Below are positions 23,203 to 32,165 of a stretch of DNA of 64,000 bases, in pieces; the stretch's first letter is position 1, and every line of letters begins with the position of its first letter. The notes below the pieces were generated by a model that was not told the DNA's origin, searched no databases, and saw only the letters and a list, made by a program, of their open reading frames with translations. Origin of the DNA: Thermoanaerobaculum sp. Its GTDB lineage: Bacteria; Acidobacteriota; Thermoanaerobaculia; Multivoradales; UBA5704. The DNA is taken from contig JAJKHS010000118.1 of assembly GCA_021154885.1 (NCBI GenBank), positions 43,628 to 107,627 of the forward strand, read 5' to 3'. The translations under genes were made by a program, and so were the position numbers.

Positions 23203-25227
23203 TTACTTCAACAAAAACGACCGAATCATTTCCAACAACACCGCCCGCTGATAATCCGAGTTGCTCTTCTTCTGGAAGCCGTGCCCTTCGTCCTTGGCCA
23301 CCAGATACCAGACCGGCACGCCCTTGGCCTTCACCGCCGCCGCGATCTGGTCCGACTCGTGGAGCGGCACCCGCGGGTCGTTGGCGCCCTGGCTGATCAT
23401 CAGCGGCTTGGTGATGCGGTCGGCGTGGTTCACCGGCGCGATCCCTTCGAGGAAGGCCTTCATCTGCGGATCGCGCTCGTCGCCGTACTCCACCCGGCGC
23501 AGGTCGCGGCGATACTCCTGGGTGTTCTCCAGGAAGGTCACGAAGTTGCTGATGCCCACCGCCTCCCAGGCGCAGCACAGACGGTCGCTGTAGTGCGTCA
23601 TCGCGGCGAGCACCATGTAGCCGCCGTAGGAGCCGCCGGTCACCATCACGTGCGCGGCGTCGAGATCCGGCTGAGTGGCGATCCAGTCCAGCAGCGCGCC
23701 GACGTCCTTCACCGAGTCCTCGCGCAGCCTGCCGTTGTCCAGCTTCAGGTAGCTCTTGCCGTAGCCGCTGGAGCCGCGGACGTTGGGCACGATCACCGCC
23801 ACCCCCAGCTCGTTGAGGATGTAGTTGTTGCTGCCCAGGAAGCCGGGCCGCGCCTGCCCCTCCGGCCCGCCGTGGATGTTGATCACCACCGGCCGCCTGC
23901 CCGGGAAGCGGTCCCGCGGCGGCAGGTAGACGAAGGCCGGAATGGTGCGGGCAGATCCCTTCCCGTCCTTGTCGAAAGTGGGATAGCGGACGAGCCTGGG
24001 GAGCGCGAACGTCTCGGGATCGAGACCGCCCACCTCGCTCGCCGTCCAGCGGTCCAGCCGTCGCCGGTCGGGGTCGTAGCTGTAGACGTCCGACGACGAG
24101 CGGGCCCAGCTCACGGCGAAGGCCACCTCGTGCGAGCCGGGACGGAACTGCAGCCCGCTGGCGCTGCCGGCCGGCAGGTCCGGCAGGGCGAGCGCTTTGC
24201 CCGTGGCGGTCTCGATCAGGTGCAGCCGGCTGATGCCGTCCTCGTTCACCAGGTAGGCCAGCAGCTTGCCGTCGTCGGAGCGGTCGAATTCCTCCACGTC
24301 CCAGGGCACGTCTCCCGAGATCACCTGGGCAGCGCCGGTGGCGCCTGTGGAGCCCGTGGAGATATCGAGACGCACCAGGCGCAGGAACTCGGAGTCCTTA
24401 TCGCTCGCCGTGTAGACCGACTTGCCGTCCGCCGACCACTTGCCGCCCTGGTAAGAGACGGTCGGGTCCTCCTTGCGGGCGTTGCGCGGCGTCAGGGTGT
24501 GGCGCTCGGCCGTTGCCACGTCCAGCCAGTGGAGATAGGACTCGTTGGCCGACACGCTCTCATGGACCAGGAGACGCTTGTCGTCCGGGCTCCAGTCGAG
24601 CGGCGACCAGGAGCCCTGGACCTCGGCCAGCCGGCGCTCGCTGCGTTCGCCGGACGGTGTCGAAGGATCGGCCACGTAGACGTCCATGTCGCGGCCGTTG
24701 CGGGCGTTGCTCGCCCAGGCCAGCCGCTGGCCGTCGTGCGACCAGACGGGAGAGGTGTAGCGGTGCGTGCCGTCCGAGAGCCGCCGCGCCTTGCCCGTCT
24801 TGCGGTCGAGGAGGAAGAGCTGGTAGTTCTCGGCGCCGCCCTCGTCGATCGAATAGAGTACCTCGCCGGGGTGTCCTGGCCGGTAGGCGCTGGCGCCCAC
24901 CGGCTCGCGGAAGAAGGTGAGTTGGGTGCGGGCTCCCAGGGGAGTCGACACCTCGTGGAGCTGCGGGCTCTCCGCGAACCGGGTGCGGATCAGGAGCCGT
25001 CGCTCCCGCGGATGCCAGTCCATGAGCAGGGCGCCGCGGATGTTCTCGTAGGGGAGCAGGCCCTCGAGATGCTCGAGGGAGATCGGCGGCACGCCCTGCG
25101 CGGCGATGGTGTCCGGCACCGGCAGTGTCTGCGGGGATTGCGCGGCCGGCTCGGCCGCCCACAGAGCGGGGACGGCGAGGAGCGCGGCGGCGAGAGCGAC
25201 AAGAATGCTGGCGAGCTTTCCCTTCAT
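23203..25227 (-). CDS. Secreted S9 prolyl-oligopeptidase-family peptidase
   Basis: A 674-aa serine peptidase. It starts with a signal peptide (KGKLASILVALAAALLAVPA), followed by a TolB/WD-like beta-propeller (about 60-410) with repeats such as SPVWSHDGQRLAWAS, and a C-terminal alpha/beta hydrolase. The triad is visible: Ser533 in GGSYGGY, Asp617 in GANDPRVP and His649 in DEGHGF. It should degrade peptides in the periplasm or outside the cell; specificity (dipeptidyl or acylaminoacyl) is not clear. ATG 25227 was chosen because the longer frame to 25875 is a shadow of other genes. It is convergent with hypF. Confidence 0.93.
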   Translation of the reverse strand: MKGKLASILVALAAALLAVPALWAAEPAAQSPQTLPVPDTIAAQGVPPISLEHLEGLLPYENIRGALLMDWHPRERRLLIRTRFAESPQLHEVSTPLGARTQLTFFREPVGASAYRPGHPGEVLYSIDEGGAENYQLFLLDRKTGKARRLSDGTHRYTSPVWSHDGQRLAWASNARNGRDMDVYVADPSTPSGERSERRLAEVQGSWSPLDWSPDDKRLLVHESVSANESYLHWLDVATAERHTLTPRNARKEDPTVSYQGGKWSADGKSVYTASDKDSEFLRLVRLDISTGSTGATGAAQVISGDVPWDVEEFDRSDDGKLLAYLVNEDGISRLHLIETATGKALALPDLPAGSASGLQFRPGSHEVAFAVSWARSSSDVYSYDPDRRRLDRWTASEVGGLDPETFALPRLVRYPTFDKDGKGSARTIPAFVYLPPRDRFPGRRPVVINIHGGPEGQARPGFLGSNNYILNELGVAVIVPNVRGSSGYGKSYLKLDNGRLREDSVKDVGALLDWIATQPDLDAAHVMVTGGSYGGYMVLAAMTHYSDRLCCAWEAVGISNFVTFLENTQEYRRDLRRVEYGDERDPQMKAFLEGIAPVNHADRITKPLMISQGANDPRVPLHESDQIAAAVKAKGVPVWYLVAKDEGHGFQKKSNSDYQRAVLLEMIRSFLLK

Positions 25228-25296
25228 AGCACCTCCAAGGTAGACATTTCCATCGAAACGGCTACACTCCCTGAGAGACCCCGAGAGATCCTGACG

Positions 25297-25677
25297 ATGG
25301 CCAACTTCTACAACTGTAACCGCTGCCCCGCCTATTGCTGCTCCTACCCGCGGATCCCGGTGCAGGAGACGGACGTCCTCCGGCTGGCCAAGCATCTGGG
25401 GCTCCCCACCGAAACGGTCGCGCGGAAGTTTACCAAGAAAGGCGACGAGCCTGGGGAGGTCATCCTCCGCCATCAGCCGGACGAGACCTACGGCTCCGTC
25501 TGCCGCTTCCTCGACCGCGAGACCCGCCGCTGCACCGTCTACGAGGCGCGCCCGGGGATTTGCCGCGAGTATCCCGGCGCCTGCCGTTGCGGCTATTATG
25601 ATTTCCTCAGCTTCGAGCGCCGGGTTCAGGAAGACCCCGAGTTCATCCCCAGCACGTTCAACCGGCCGGGAACCTAG
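25297..25677 (+). CDS. YkgJ-family cysteine cluster protein
   Basis: A 126-aa soluble protein with the CxxC...CC pattern of the YkgJ/UPF0153 zinc- or iron-binding family: CNRCPAYCC near the N-terminus, then VCRFLD, CTVYEARPGICREYP and CRCGYY. Such proteins probably bind Zn or an Fe-S cluster; a defined role is not known. ATG 25297 gives MANFYNCNRC. It is divergent from the S9 peptidase with about 70 bp between, and two further small genes follow in the same direction. Confidence 0.87.
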   Translation: MANFYNCNRCPAYCCSYPRIPVQETDVLRLAKHLGLPTETVARKFTKKGDEPGEVILRHQPDETYGSVCRFLDRETRRCTVYEARPGICREYPGACRCGYYDFLSFERRVQEDPEFIPSTFNRPGT

Positions 25678-25705
25678 GGAAGCTGCACCTCCAGGAGGTG
25701 GAGCG

Positions 25706-25945
25706 ATGCGACCATCAGGAACCATCGAAGAGCTGCTGGCCGAGATCGGCAAGCTGCCGGGCCACACCGTGGGACAGCGCTGGGACCTCTGGGTCCCCGG
25801 CGCTCTGCGGCTGCGGGGCGAGCGCGTCCGCGAGGACATCGCCAATGCCATCCTCCTCGACGCCCTGCTGACCAAGGGCTTCTACCCGGACGGCTTCACG
25901 GAAGGCGACGGTGGGCGCACCTATCATTTTGTCTGCCAGGAATGA
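25706..25945 (+). CDS. Hypothetical 79-aa protein
   Basis: A small soluble protein (MRPSGTIEELLAEIGKLPGH...) ending GGRTYHFVCQE. A strong aggaggtg Shine-Dalgarno (25693-25700) supports ATG 25706. Three-base periodicity and GC-rich third positions fit real coding. No domain was recognised. It lies 28 bp after the YkgJ-family gene and 18 bp before the next hypothetical gene, so the three are probably co-transcribed. Confidence 0.65.
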   Translation: MRPSGTIEELLAEIGKLPGHTVGQRWDLWVPGALRLRGERVREDIANAILLDALLTKGFYPDGFTEGDGGRTYHFVCQE

Positions 25946-25963
25946 GCGCTCGGCAGAGCGGCC

Positions 25964-26512
25964 GTGAAGACCCTGAGCATCGGCCTCGCCTCCTGGATCA
26001 TCCAGGACGGCAACTACCCCGATTTCGAAGCCGGCCGGCAGTACCGCTTCGCCCTGGAGTTTTTTCCCACCTCCGTGGCCGCGTCGCGGAACCGCTCGCG
26101 CTATCTGGAGCCGCGCGACGGCTGCGACTACGCCTTCGGCGGCCAGGTCGTCCTCGTCTGGCCGGAGGTCGTGGTGCTGGACGCCGGCATCCTGATCTAT
26201 CACGAGGGGAGTGTGGACGGCCTGCCGCCGGTGGGGGAGTACGCGGCCGGCGAGCTCTACCTGGGCGTCGATCCCTTCTTCTGGTCCGAGACGCATGCGA
26301 AGCGCTGGGGAGCGCCGAACCTTTTCTACGACTGGCATATCGAAGAGGTCCTGCTGGAAACCACGCCCTGGATCGAGTCGCTGGACGATCAGGGGCGCAA
26401 GATCCGCCGCCGCGCCGAAGTGGCCCAGAGCTTCGCCGCCGTCGCCCGGACGAACGCCTTCGAGGACGACGACGGCAACGCGCATTATGTTTTACGGTGC
26501 GCGCGGGTCTGA
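25964..26512 (+). CDS. Hypothetical 182-aa protein
   Basis: Starts at GTG 25964 (KTLSIGLASWIIQDGNYPDF). Aromatic-rich beta segments (YRFALEFFPTS, VVLVWPEVVVLDAGILIYHE) and an acidic helix (FYDWHIEEVLLETTPWIESL) suggest a compact alpha/beta protein. No signal peptide and no catalytic motif are visible. I do not recognise the family. It closes the three-gene run that starts with the YkgJ-family protein and is convergent with a Cys-rich secreted protein. Confidence 0.65.
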   Translation: MKTLSIGLASWIIQDGNYPDFEAGRQYRFALEFFPTSVAASRNRSRYLEPRDGCDYAFGGQVVLVWPEVVVLDAGILIYHEGSVDGLPPVGEYAAGELYLGVDPFFWSETHAKRWGAPNLFYDWHIEEVLLETTPWIESLDDQGRKIRRRAEVAQSFAAVARTNAFEDDDGNAHYVLRCARV

Positions 26513-26530
26513 GGGCCCCGCCCCGCGAAA

Positions 26531-27178
26531 CTAGCCGCAACTACAACTGGCCGGGCAGTTACAGGAGGCACAACGGGGGCTGACGCAGTTCGCGGAGCAG
26601 GTGGAGCCATCTCCACAGGTGATGCTGCAGCTCGCTCCGCAGGTGCCAAGCCCACCGCCCGGGTTCGGGGGCGGAGTGAATTGCTTGGGGCTCGGTTTCT
26701 TTTCCTCGATGACGAGGAGTGCTCGCGGCCCTTGCGCGGAGATGATCTCCGTTGCCGTGTCGATCCGCGTGACCTCATATCCCGCCAGAAGGGCGTCGAG
26801 ATCGGACGCGTTGCGCACCACCCCCGGGCCTTCAGCCGGCGCCGGGATTCTCGGCATGAAACCAGGCATCGAGAATTGGATGGCTTTCCGATCCCGAGGA
26901 ACCAGCAAGAGGAGATGCCCCTGCCAGTAAAACATCTCTGCCGAATCCGCCGAGAGAGAGCTCGGCAGCGGCGTCGGACGGCTGGTCGCCACGCGGAACC
27001 AGCGCTCTCCGGCGGCGCCGGACATCTTCACCACGACCATCTGCCCTTTGACATCCACGTCCATCTGGCCGGTGAGAGTCTCGAGCGCCCCTGGCTGCGC
27101 AGCGCTGCGGGCGGGATTGGCGAAAGCACCGGAAGAGGCGAGACAGAAGGCGAGCAACGCGATCATCATCGTTCTCAT
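26531..27178 (-). CDS. Secreted protein with 10-Cys C-terminal tail
   Basis: A 215-aa protein with a signal peptide (RTMMIALLAFCLASSGAFA), a beta-rich middle (QMDVDVKGQMVVVKMSG, WFRVATSRP), a Pro-rich linker (KKPSPKQFTPPPNPGGG) and a tail of about 36 residues holding ten Cys in closely spaced groups (CGASCSITCGDG ... CNCPASCSCG). The tail could form disulfides outside the cell or bind metal. ATG 27178 is preceded by gtgagggg; an earlier in-frame GTG exists at 27193. No domain name is known to me. Confidence 0.72.
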   Translation of the reverse strand: MRTMMIALLAFCLASSGAFANPARSAAQPGALETLTGQMDVDVKGQMVVVKMSGAAGERWFRVATSRPTPLPSSLSADSAEMFYWQGHLLLLVPRDRKAIQFSMPGFMPRIPAPAEGPGVVRNASDLDALLAGYEVTRIDTATEIISAQGPRALLVIEEKKPSPKQFTPPPNPGGGLGTCGASCSITCGDGSTCSANCVSPRCASCNCPASCSCG

Positions 27179-27617
27179 GAATGTACCCCTCACTCAGAAG
27201 GTGTCCGGAAAATCCGCCGTCTCAGCCTGTCCGTCATGCTGAACGCCCGCTTGCATTGGTGGGGGACGCAGTTCCTTGCGCCCCGCAGGGCCGGCCTATC
27301 TTTCCAAACACCCACTCAGAGTCAGATTCGTGCGTCCAGTCGCACGACTCTCATTACTTTAGAGACCGCCATAAACAAAGTCAACAGATTTCGTGACAGC
27401 GGAGACAAAAAAGCGGGACCGACATTGCGTGCCGGCCCCGCCGGGCTCGTGGCTAGCCGTCGGGGTCGATTATGGGGCCTTTCGGGCGGGACTCGCCCCG
27501 GCGCCATCGCCATCGCAGCCCGCCTCTACAAGAAATGGTCGCCGCAGCGGGTGGGAGGGGTCCAGGTGGAGGAGCCGCGGGTGCTACCATGAGAGCCGAC
27601 CGCTCCGAGGAGGAGAG
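27179..27617. other. Intergenic region with no clear protein gene
   Basis: About 440 bp between the divergent Cys-rich secreted protein and the VOC gene. The left half (27200-27400) is more A/T-rich and probably holds promoters for the minus-strand gene. Around 27407-27441 there is a strong minus-strand intrinsic terminator. The right half is GC-rich with only short, unconvincing frames. Confidence 0.6.
27407..27441 (-). terminator. Intrinsic terminator read on the minus strand
   Basis: On the minus strand a 12-bp stem (GCGGGGCCGGCA / TGTCGGTCCCGC, loop CGCAA) is followed by six U. Two of the pairs are G-U in the minus-strand RNA and would be A-C mismatches on the plus strand, which fixes the direction. 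No minus-strand protein gene is visible upstream (to the right), so it may end a small RNA or antisense transcript. Confidence 0.75.
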
Positions 27618-28019
27618 ATGAGCGACGCTCCAAGCCTGTTCCGCATGATCCTGCACGTCTCCGACATCGACCATGCGGCCGGCTTCTACGCGAAGCTGCT
27701 GGGTACGGCGGGGAGGAGGGTGGCTCCAACCCGCCACTACTTCGACTGCGGCTCCGTCATCCTCGCCCTGGTCGACCCCACGTCCGGAGGCGAGACGCCG
27801 AAGACCAATCCCGACTACGCCTACTTCTCGGTGCAGGACCTCGAAGGCGTCCACGCCCGGGCGCGCGAGCTGGGCTGCCTCTCCAAGGGCGAGGTGCACG
27901 GCAAGAGCGCGGGCGACGTCGTGACCCGCCCCTGGGGCGAGTGCTCCTTCTACGTTCACGATCCATTCGGCAACGGGCTATGCTTCGTCGATGAGCGGAC
28001 GGTGTTCACGGGGCAGTAG
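27618..28019 (+). CDS. VOC-superfamily (glyoxalase-like) protein
   Basis: A 133-aa vicinal-oxygen-chelate protein: FRMILHVSDIDHAAGFYAKL at the N-terminus with a metal-binding His, then CGSVILALVDP, and the second half CSFYVHDPFGNGLCFVDE with His and Glu metal ligands. It may be a lyase, dioxygenase or resistance protein; the substrate is unknown. A gaggaggagag Shine-Dalgarno precedes ATG 27618. The gene stands alone. Confidence 0.87.
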   Translation: MSDAPSLFRMILHVSDIDHAAGFYAKLLGTAGRRVAPTRHYFDCGSVILALVDPTSGGETPKTNPDYAYFSVQDLEGVHARARELGCLSKGEVHGKSAGDVVTRPWGECSFYVHDPFGNGLCFVDERTVFTGQ

Positions 28020-28055
28020 AATGGCTGTGAGGCGTCTTGGAGGTGGAGGGATGAA

Positions 28056-28253
28056 ATGCCAACCGTGTTACGGATCGGCCCCTACCGGTTCTTCTTTTAC
28101 GCAGGTGACCGGGAGGAGCCTCCTCATGTTCACGTTGAGTGTGGGAGCGATACAGCAAAATTCTGGCTGGAGCCGGTCAGGCTGGCACAAAGCATAGTTG
28201 AGGAGAATCAAATCCTCCTGCGGAGAAATTGGGATGAGTACTTTGAGGGCTGA
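28056..28253 (+). CDS. DUF4160 protein (putative toxin-antitoxin member)
   Basis: A 65-aa protein: MPTVLRIGPYRFFFYAGDRE, then EPPHVHVE and AKFWLEPV, the typical DUF4160 pattern with its conserved HVHV core. DUF4160 genes are regularly paired with DUF2442 genes and are suspected toxin-antitoxin members. It overlaps the next gene by 20 bp. An aggtggaggg Shine-Dalgarno is present. Local GC is lower than in neighbours, suggesting recent transfer. Confidence 0.85.
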   Translation: MPTVLRIGPYRFFFYAGDREEPPHVHVECGSDTAKFWLEPVRLAQSIVEENQILLRRNWDEYFEG

Positions 28254-28542
28254 GCTTCAGGTCGCCAGTGCACAGCACGCAACCGTCAATGAGGAGGTGC
28301 TCACGGTCGAGCTGAGCGATGGCCGTGTCATTTCGGTCCCGCTGGCCTGGTATCCGCGTCTGGTGCATGCGACTCCCGAAGAGCGGAGCCACTGGCGTCT
28401 GATCGGAAACGGGGAAGGCATTCATTGGCCAGATCTCGACGAAGATATCAGTGTTGAGAATATTGTCCTGGGGAGGCCGTCCGGTGAGAGTCAGCGGTCT
28501 TTGAAGCGGTGGCTGGAGGAACGAGCAGGTGGGAAAAGCTAG
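28234..28542 (+). CDS. DUF2442 protein (putative antitoxin partner)
   Basis: A 102-aa protein with the DUF2442 core VELSDGRVISVPLAWYPRLV and HWRLIGNGEGIHWPDLDEDI, followed by SVENIVLGR. ATG 28234 (MSTLRAEL) lies within the end of the DUF4160 gene. The family is thought to be a DNA-binding or antitoxin-like partner. Regulation and toxicity are unproven. A third small component was not found. Confidence 0.85.
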   Translation: MSTLRAELQVASAQHATVNEEVLTVELSDGRVISVPLAWYPRLVHATPEERSHWRLIGNGEGIHWPDLDEDISVENIVLGRPSGESQRSLKRWLEERAGGKS

Positions 28543-28682
28543 CCGAGTCGCCCCATGCTCCTCCCCTCCATGGCGTCGCTCTGGCGTTCAACGTGAATGC
28601 GCCGGCCGTCCGTAGTTCATGCAAAGGGCGGCGCGGATGCTAAGATACGGCCGGACCGTCGTTCCGACAAAAGGAGGTCAAG

Positions 28683-28892
28683 ATGAAGCGAGTCACTCGG
28701 TTTTTCCTGGCTGTTCTTCTGCTCGCCGTCGCACTCCTGTCCCGGCCTGCCAGGGTGCAGGCCTACGATCTGACCTGCTCGGACTGCATCCGGCTCTGTT
28801 TCCTGCAGAACTGCGGCTTCTACAGCGATCCGGAGTGCGAAGCGGCGGTCTACAGCGACTGTCAGTTCCAGTGCACCTCGTACTGCGGGTGA
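28683..28892 (+). CDS. Small secreted Cys-rich peptide
   Basis: A 69-aa precursor with a clear signal peptide (RFFLAVLLLAVALLSRP, cleavage near VQA) and a mature region of about 42 residues with eight Cys (TCSDCIRLCFLQNCGF ... CQFQCTSYCG), enough for four disulfides. An aaaggaggtcaag Shine-Dalgarno gives strong support for translation. No processing or export genes are adjacent. It could be a secreted effector, inhibitor or antimicrobial; nothing more can be said from sequence. Confidence 0.75.
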   Translation: MKRVTRFFLAVLLLAVALLSRPARVQAYDLTCSDCIRLCFLQNCGFYSDPECEAAVYSDCQFQCTSYCG

Positions 28893-28954
28893 GCCCGAGC
28901 CGCCCGGCGATGAATCGCCGGGCCGGCTTGCTTGCAGGTAGGATAGAGGGCGCC

Positions 28955-29908
28955 ATGCGCAGACTGACGCTCGTCCTCCTCCTGCTCACCGCCTTCCTCC
29001 CTCGTCCCGCCGCGGCCTGGAACGACGCGGGCCACATGACCATCGCCGCCGTGGCCTACCAGAACCTCACGCCGGAGGTCCGGACGCGGGTGGACGCCCT
29101 GCTGCGGCGCCACCCGGACTTCGCGAAACTGGAGGAGGGGCTGGCGGCGGACGATCCGAGCTTCGGCCTCAAGGTCTTCATGAAGGCGTCGACCTGGCCG
29201 GACGCCATCCGCAAGGATCCCCGCTTTTTCGACGACCTGAAGGCGGACGCGCCGGCGACGCCCCTGCTGCCGGGTTTCCCCGATATGAAGATCCACAAGA
29301 TCTGGCACTACCGCGACGAGGGGATCTCCTTCGACGGTACGGCCACCAGGCCGCCGGACGCGGTGAATGCCCTGACTCAGATCGTGGCCCTGCGTAGCGC
29401 CCTGGGCGATCCGGCCGTGCCGGCGAGCGTCCGGGCGTACGACCTCTCCTGGCTGGAGCACCTGGTGGGAGACGTCCATCAGCCCCTCCACGCCGTCTCC
29501 CGCTTCTCGGCCCTGCACCCGGACGGCGATCATGGAGGCAATGAGTTTCATCTCGACGATCCGGCCGATCCGAAAATGAGTCTCCACTGGTTCTGGGACA
29601 CGGCCCTGACCGCTGATCCCGATCCGCAGAAGGTGAGCGCGCTGGCGAAGAGCCTGGCGGGGGAGTACACGCGCGACGACCGTGATCTCGGGCCGGGGAC
29701 CGACGCTCAGGCCACGGTCCTCGCGTGGCTCGGGGAGAGCGCGGGTCTCGCGCGCTACGTGATCTACACGGTGGGGGAGGAGAGGGCCCAGGCGCCCTTC
29801 CTCAAGGCGCCGGACGCCTACCGGACGCTGGCCAACCAGATCGCCCGGCATCGCGCGGCGGTGGCCGGCTACCGGCTGGCCGCGTTGATCAACGACCGGC
29901 TGCACTAG
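28955..29908 (+). CDS. Secreted S1/P1-type zinc nuclease
   Basis: A 317-aa exported nuclease that cleaves single-stranded DNA and RNA using three zinc ions. The signal peptide ends PRPAAA, leaving Trp22 as the mature N-terminus, which is itself a zinc ligand in this family; AGHMTIAAVA supplies the first His. Further ligands appear in HKIWHYRD, HLVGDVHQPLH and DHGGNEFH. The start at 28955 is fixed by the signal peptide. It probably serves phosphate or nucleotide scavenging. Confidence 0.93.
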   Translation: MRRLTLVLLLLTAFLPRPAAAWNDAGHMTIAAVAYQNLTPEVRTRVDALLRRHPDFAKLEEGLAADDPSFGLKVFMKASTWPDAIRKDPRFFDDLKADAPATPLLPGFPDMKIHKIWHYRDEGISFDGTATRPPDAVNALTQIVALRSALGDPAVPASVRAYDLSWLEHLVGDVHQPLHAVSRFSALHPDGDHGGNEFHLDDPADPKMSLHWFWDTALTADPDPQKVSALAKSLAGEYTRDDRDLGPGTDAQATVLAWLGESAGLARYVIYTVGEERAQAPFLKAPDAYRTLANQIARHRAAVAGYRLAALINDRLH

Positions 29909-29911
29909 GCG

Positions 29912-30298
29912 ATGGCAGACGCGGTCGCGCTGGTCCACGCGATGCTCATCGCCCTGATCGTGGGCGGCGCCCTGGTGGCGACCACGCCGCGGGTGATCCG
30001 CCGGTTTCCCCGCTGGCTGATCGTGGCCTATCTGATCTCCGTGGGTGGGACGCTCCTCTCCGATCTCCTGCTGGGCGACTGCGTCCTGACGCAGTGGGAG
30101 AGGGCGCTGCGGAATCGGGCCTCCCCGGGCAGCGCCTACGGCGAGACCTTCCTCCAGCACTACTTCGGATTCCTCCCCGCCGCCTTGACGCAGCCGAGCC
30201 ACTTCGCTTCGTGGATGGGGGTGGTCCTGGGGGTGACGGCGTGGGGGTTGCTCCTGGGAGTTAGTGGCCGGCGGGACGCCGGCGTTCCCAGGGGGTGA
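29912..30298 (+). CDS. DUF2784 membrane protein
   Basis: A 128-aa protein with three or four transmembrane segments, starting DAVALVHAMLIALIVGGALV, which matches DUF2784. Function unknown. The last residues (SGRRDAGVPRG) are encoded by a half copy of palindromic repeat A, so the C-terminus has been extended or replaced by the repeat. It follows the nuclease stop by three bases. Confidence 0.83.
   Translation: MADAVALVHAMLIALIVGGALVATTPRVIRRFPRWLIVAYLISVGGTLLSDLLLGDCVLTQWERALRNRASPGSAYGETFLQHYFGFLPAALTQPSHFASWMGVVLGVTAWGLLLGVSGRRDAGVPRG
30260..30298. repeat. Palindromic repeat family A, copy 3 (right arm only)
   Basis: Only the right arm is present (ggccggcgggacgccggcgt followed by tcccagggggtg), preceded by gttag as in copy 2. 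It contains the stop codon of the DUF2784 gene. One base differs from the full copies (gtt for ggt). Confidence 0.85.
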
Positions 30299-30368
30299 TA
30301 GACTCCCTCCGTTCCGAGGTATCGTCTTTCCGTGAATTGACCACCGACGCCGCTGACTCCGCTCCGAC

Positions 30369-32096
30369 GTGCTCCGCGAGCTCCACGTCCGCAATCTGGC
30401 CGTCCTGGCCGAGGCCGCCGTCGAATTCGGCGCCGGCTTCAACGTCCTTTCCGGCGAGACCGGTGCGGGCAAGTCCATCGTCGTCGATTCCCTGTCCCTG
30501 CTGGCGGGGTCCCGGGCGAGCGCCGAATTGGTGCGCACGGGCGCCGAGGCCCTCACCGTCTCGGGCGTCTTCGAGCCCGAGGGGAAGGGGTGGCGCGGCG
30601 TGCTGGAGGAGGCCGGCCTCGACGCCGAGGGCGAAGAGGTGCTCGTCCGCCGCGAGATCGGCCGCAGCGGGCGCAATCGCGTGTTCGTCAACGATCAGCC
30701 CACGACTCTGCGGCTGCTGGCGGACCTCGCCCCCTTTCTGCTGCGCATCCACGGCCAGCGCGACGAGCTGGGGCTGATCGAGCCGGACCTTCAGCGGGCG
30801 ATGCTGGACCGCAGCGGCGGCGCCGAGGCCGGGCCGCTGCTCGCCCGTGTGGCCGAGGCTTTCGATCACTACACCCGTCTGGCCGAGCGGCTGGAGCGCC
30901 TGTCCGGCGACGACCGGATGCGCCGCGAGCGGCTGGACCTGCTGCGCTTCCAGGCCGGGGAGATCGACGCCGCCAAAGTCCGCGCCGGCGAGGAGGTGGA
31001 ACTGCGCGCCGAGCGCGACATGCTGCGCAACGCCGAGACCATCGCCCGCTCGCTGGGCACGGCCGCCACGCTCCTCTTCGACGAGGAGGGCGCGGCCGTC
31101 GAGCGTATCGCCCGCGCCCAGGCGCTCCTCGCCGAGGTGGAGATGTGGGAGCCCCAGGCCGCGGCGTGGGGGAGCGAGCTCGAAGAGGTGCGCATCCGCC
31201 TGAGCGAGATGGCCCGCGCCGTCCAGCACCGGCTCGGCGGCCTGGAGGCGGATCCCGCACGGCTGGATTCCGTGGAGGAGCGCCTCGCCGTGCTGGAGCG
31301 CCTGGTCCGCAGGCACGGCGGGGACACCGCGGCCGTCCTCGCCCGGCGGGCGGAGATCGAGGCCGAGCTGGCCGAGCTGGAGGGTGACGACGTGGACCGC
31401 GACGAGCTGGCCGCCAAGGTCACGGCCGCCCTCGGGGAGTACCGGGACGCGGCCCTCGCCCTGTCCAAGGCTCGCGAGACGTGGGGGAAGGCCCTGGTGG
31501 AGCGCATCGAGGGGGAGCTCAAGGACCTGGGGCTCGCCCGCGCCCGCCTCGCCGTGGCCCTGGAGCGGCGGCGCCGGGCGGCGAGCTCTCTGATTCTGGA
31601 AGGACAGGAGGTCGACTTCGGGCGCGACGGCGTCGATCAGGTGGTCTTCCTCTTCGCCCCCAATCCGGGGGAGCCGCCCCGGCCGCTGGCCCGGATCGCC
31701 TCCGGCGGCGAGCTGTCGCGCATCCACCTGGCGCTTCAGCTCGCCTCCCGGGGCGAGGCCGAGAAGGCCAATCCCACCCTGGTCTTCGACGAGGTGGACA
31801 CCGGCATCGGCGGCGCCGAGGCCGCGGCCCTGGGAGCCAAGCTCCAGCGTCTGGCCAAGGGCGGGCAGATCCTCGCCGTCACCCATCTGCCGCAGGTGGC
31901 ATCCCATGCCGATCTCCACTTCAAGGTCAGCAAGCAGGTGGACGGCGGCCGCACCAGCGTGCGGGTGGAGGAGCTCGCGACCGAGACCCGCGTCGAGGAA
32001 GTGGCCCGCATGCTCGCGGGCAAGAAGGTCACCGACCTCTCCCTCTCCCATGCTCGGGAATTGATCGCGGGGGCGGCGCGGAAGAAGAGGGGGTGA
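30369..32096 (+). CDS. recN: DNA repair protein RecN
   Basis: A 575-aa SMC-like ATPase used in double-strand-break repair. The N-terminal Walker A is GETGAGKS (about residues 31-38), and RNRVFVNDQ follows. The central region (about 150-370) is an Arg/Glu/Ala-rich coiled coil, and the C-terminal half has the ABC signature [15 protein letters not shown] and Walker [17 protein letters not shown] start at 30369, giving [12 protein letters not shown]. No neighbouring gene is linked. Confidence 0.95.
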   Translation: MLRELHVRNLAVLAEAAVEFGAGFNVLSGETGAGKSIVVDSLSLLAGSRASAELVRTGAEALTVSGVFEPEGKGWRGVLEEAGLDAEGEEVLVRREIGRSGRNRVFVNDQPTTLRLLADLAPFLLRIHGQRDELGLIEPDLQRAMLDRSGGAEAGPLLARVAEAFDHYTRLAERLERLSGDDRMRRERLDLLRFQAGEIDAAKVRAGEEVELRAERDMLRNAETIARSLGTAATLLFDEEGAAVERIARAQALLAEVEMWEPQAAAWGSELEEVRIRLSEMARAVQHRLGGLEADPARLDSVEERLAVLERLVRRHGGDTAAVLARRAEIEAELAELEGDDVDRDELAAKVTAALGEYRDAALALSKARETWGKALVERIEGELKDLGLARARLAVALERRRRAASSLILEGQEVDFGRDGVDQVVFLFAPNPGEPPRPLARIASGGELSRIHLALQLASRGEAEKANPTLVFDEVDTGIGGAEAAALGAKLQRLAKGGQILAVTHLPQVASHADLHFKVSKQVDGGRTSVRVEELATETRVEEVARMLAGKKVTDLSLSHARELIAGAARKKRG

Positions 32097-32165
32097 TCCT
32101 TTAGCGTAGCCGAGGAAGGCCGGGCCTCTTGACTCCCTTCTGGCCAAGGCATCATGATGTCTTGC

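Noticed and set aside
23158..25677. An 839-codon plus-strand frame
   Set aside because: Only its last 127 codons (YkgJ-family gene from 25297) are real; the rest is antisense to the S9 peptidase.
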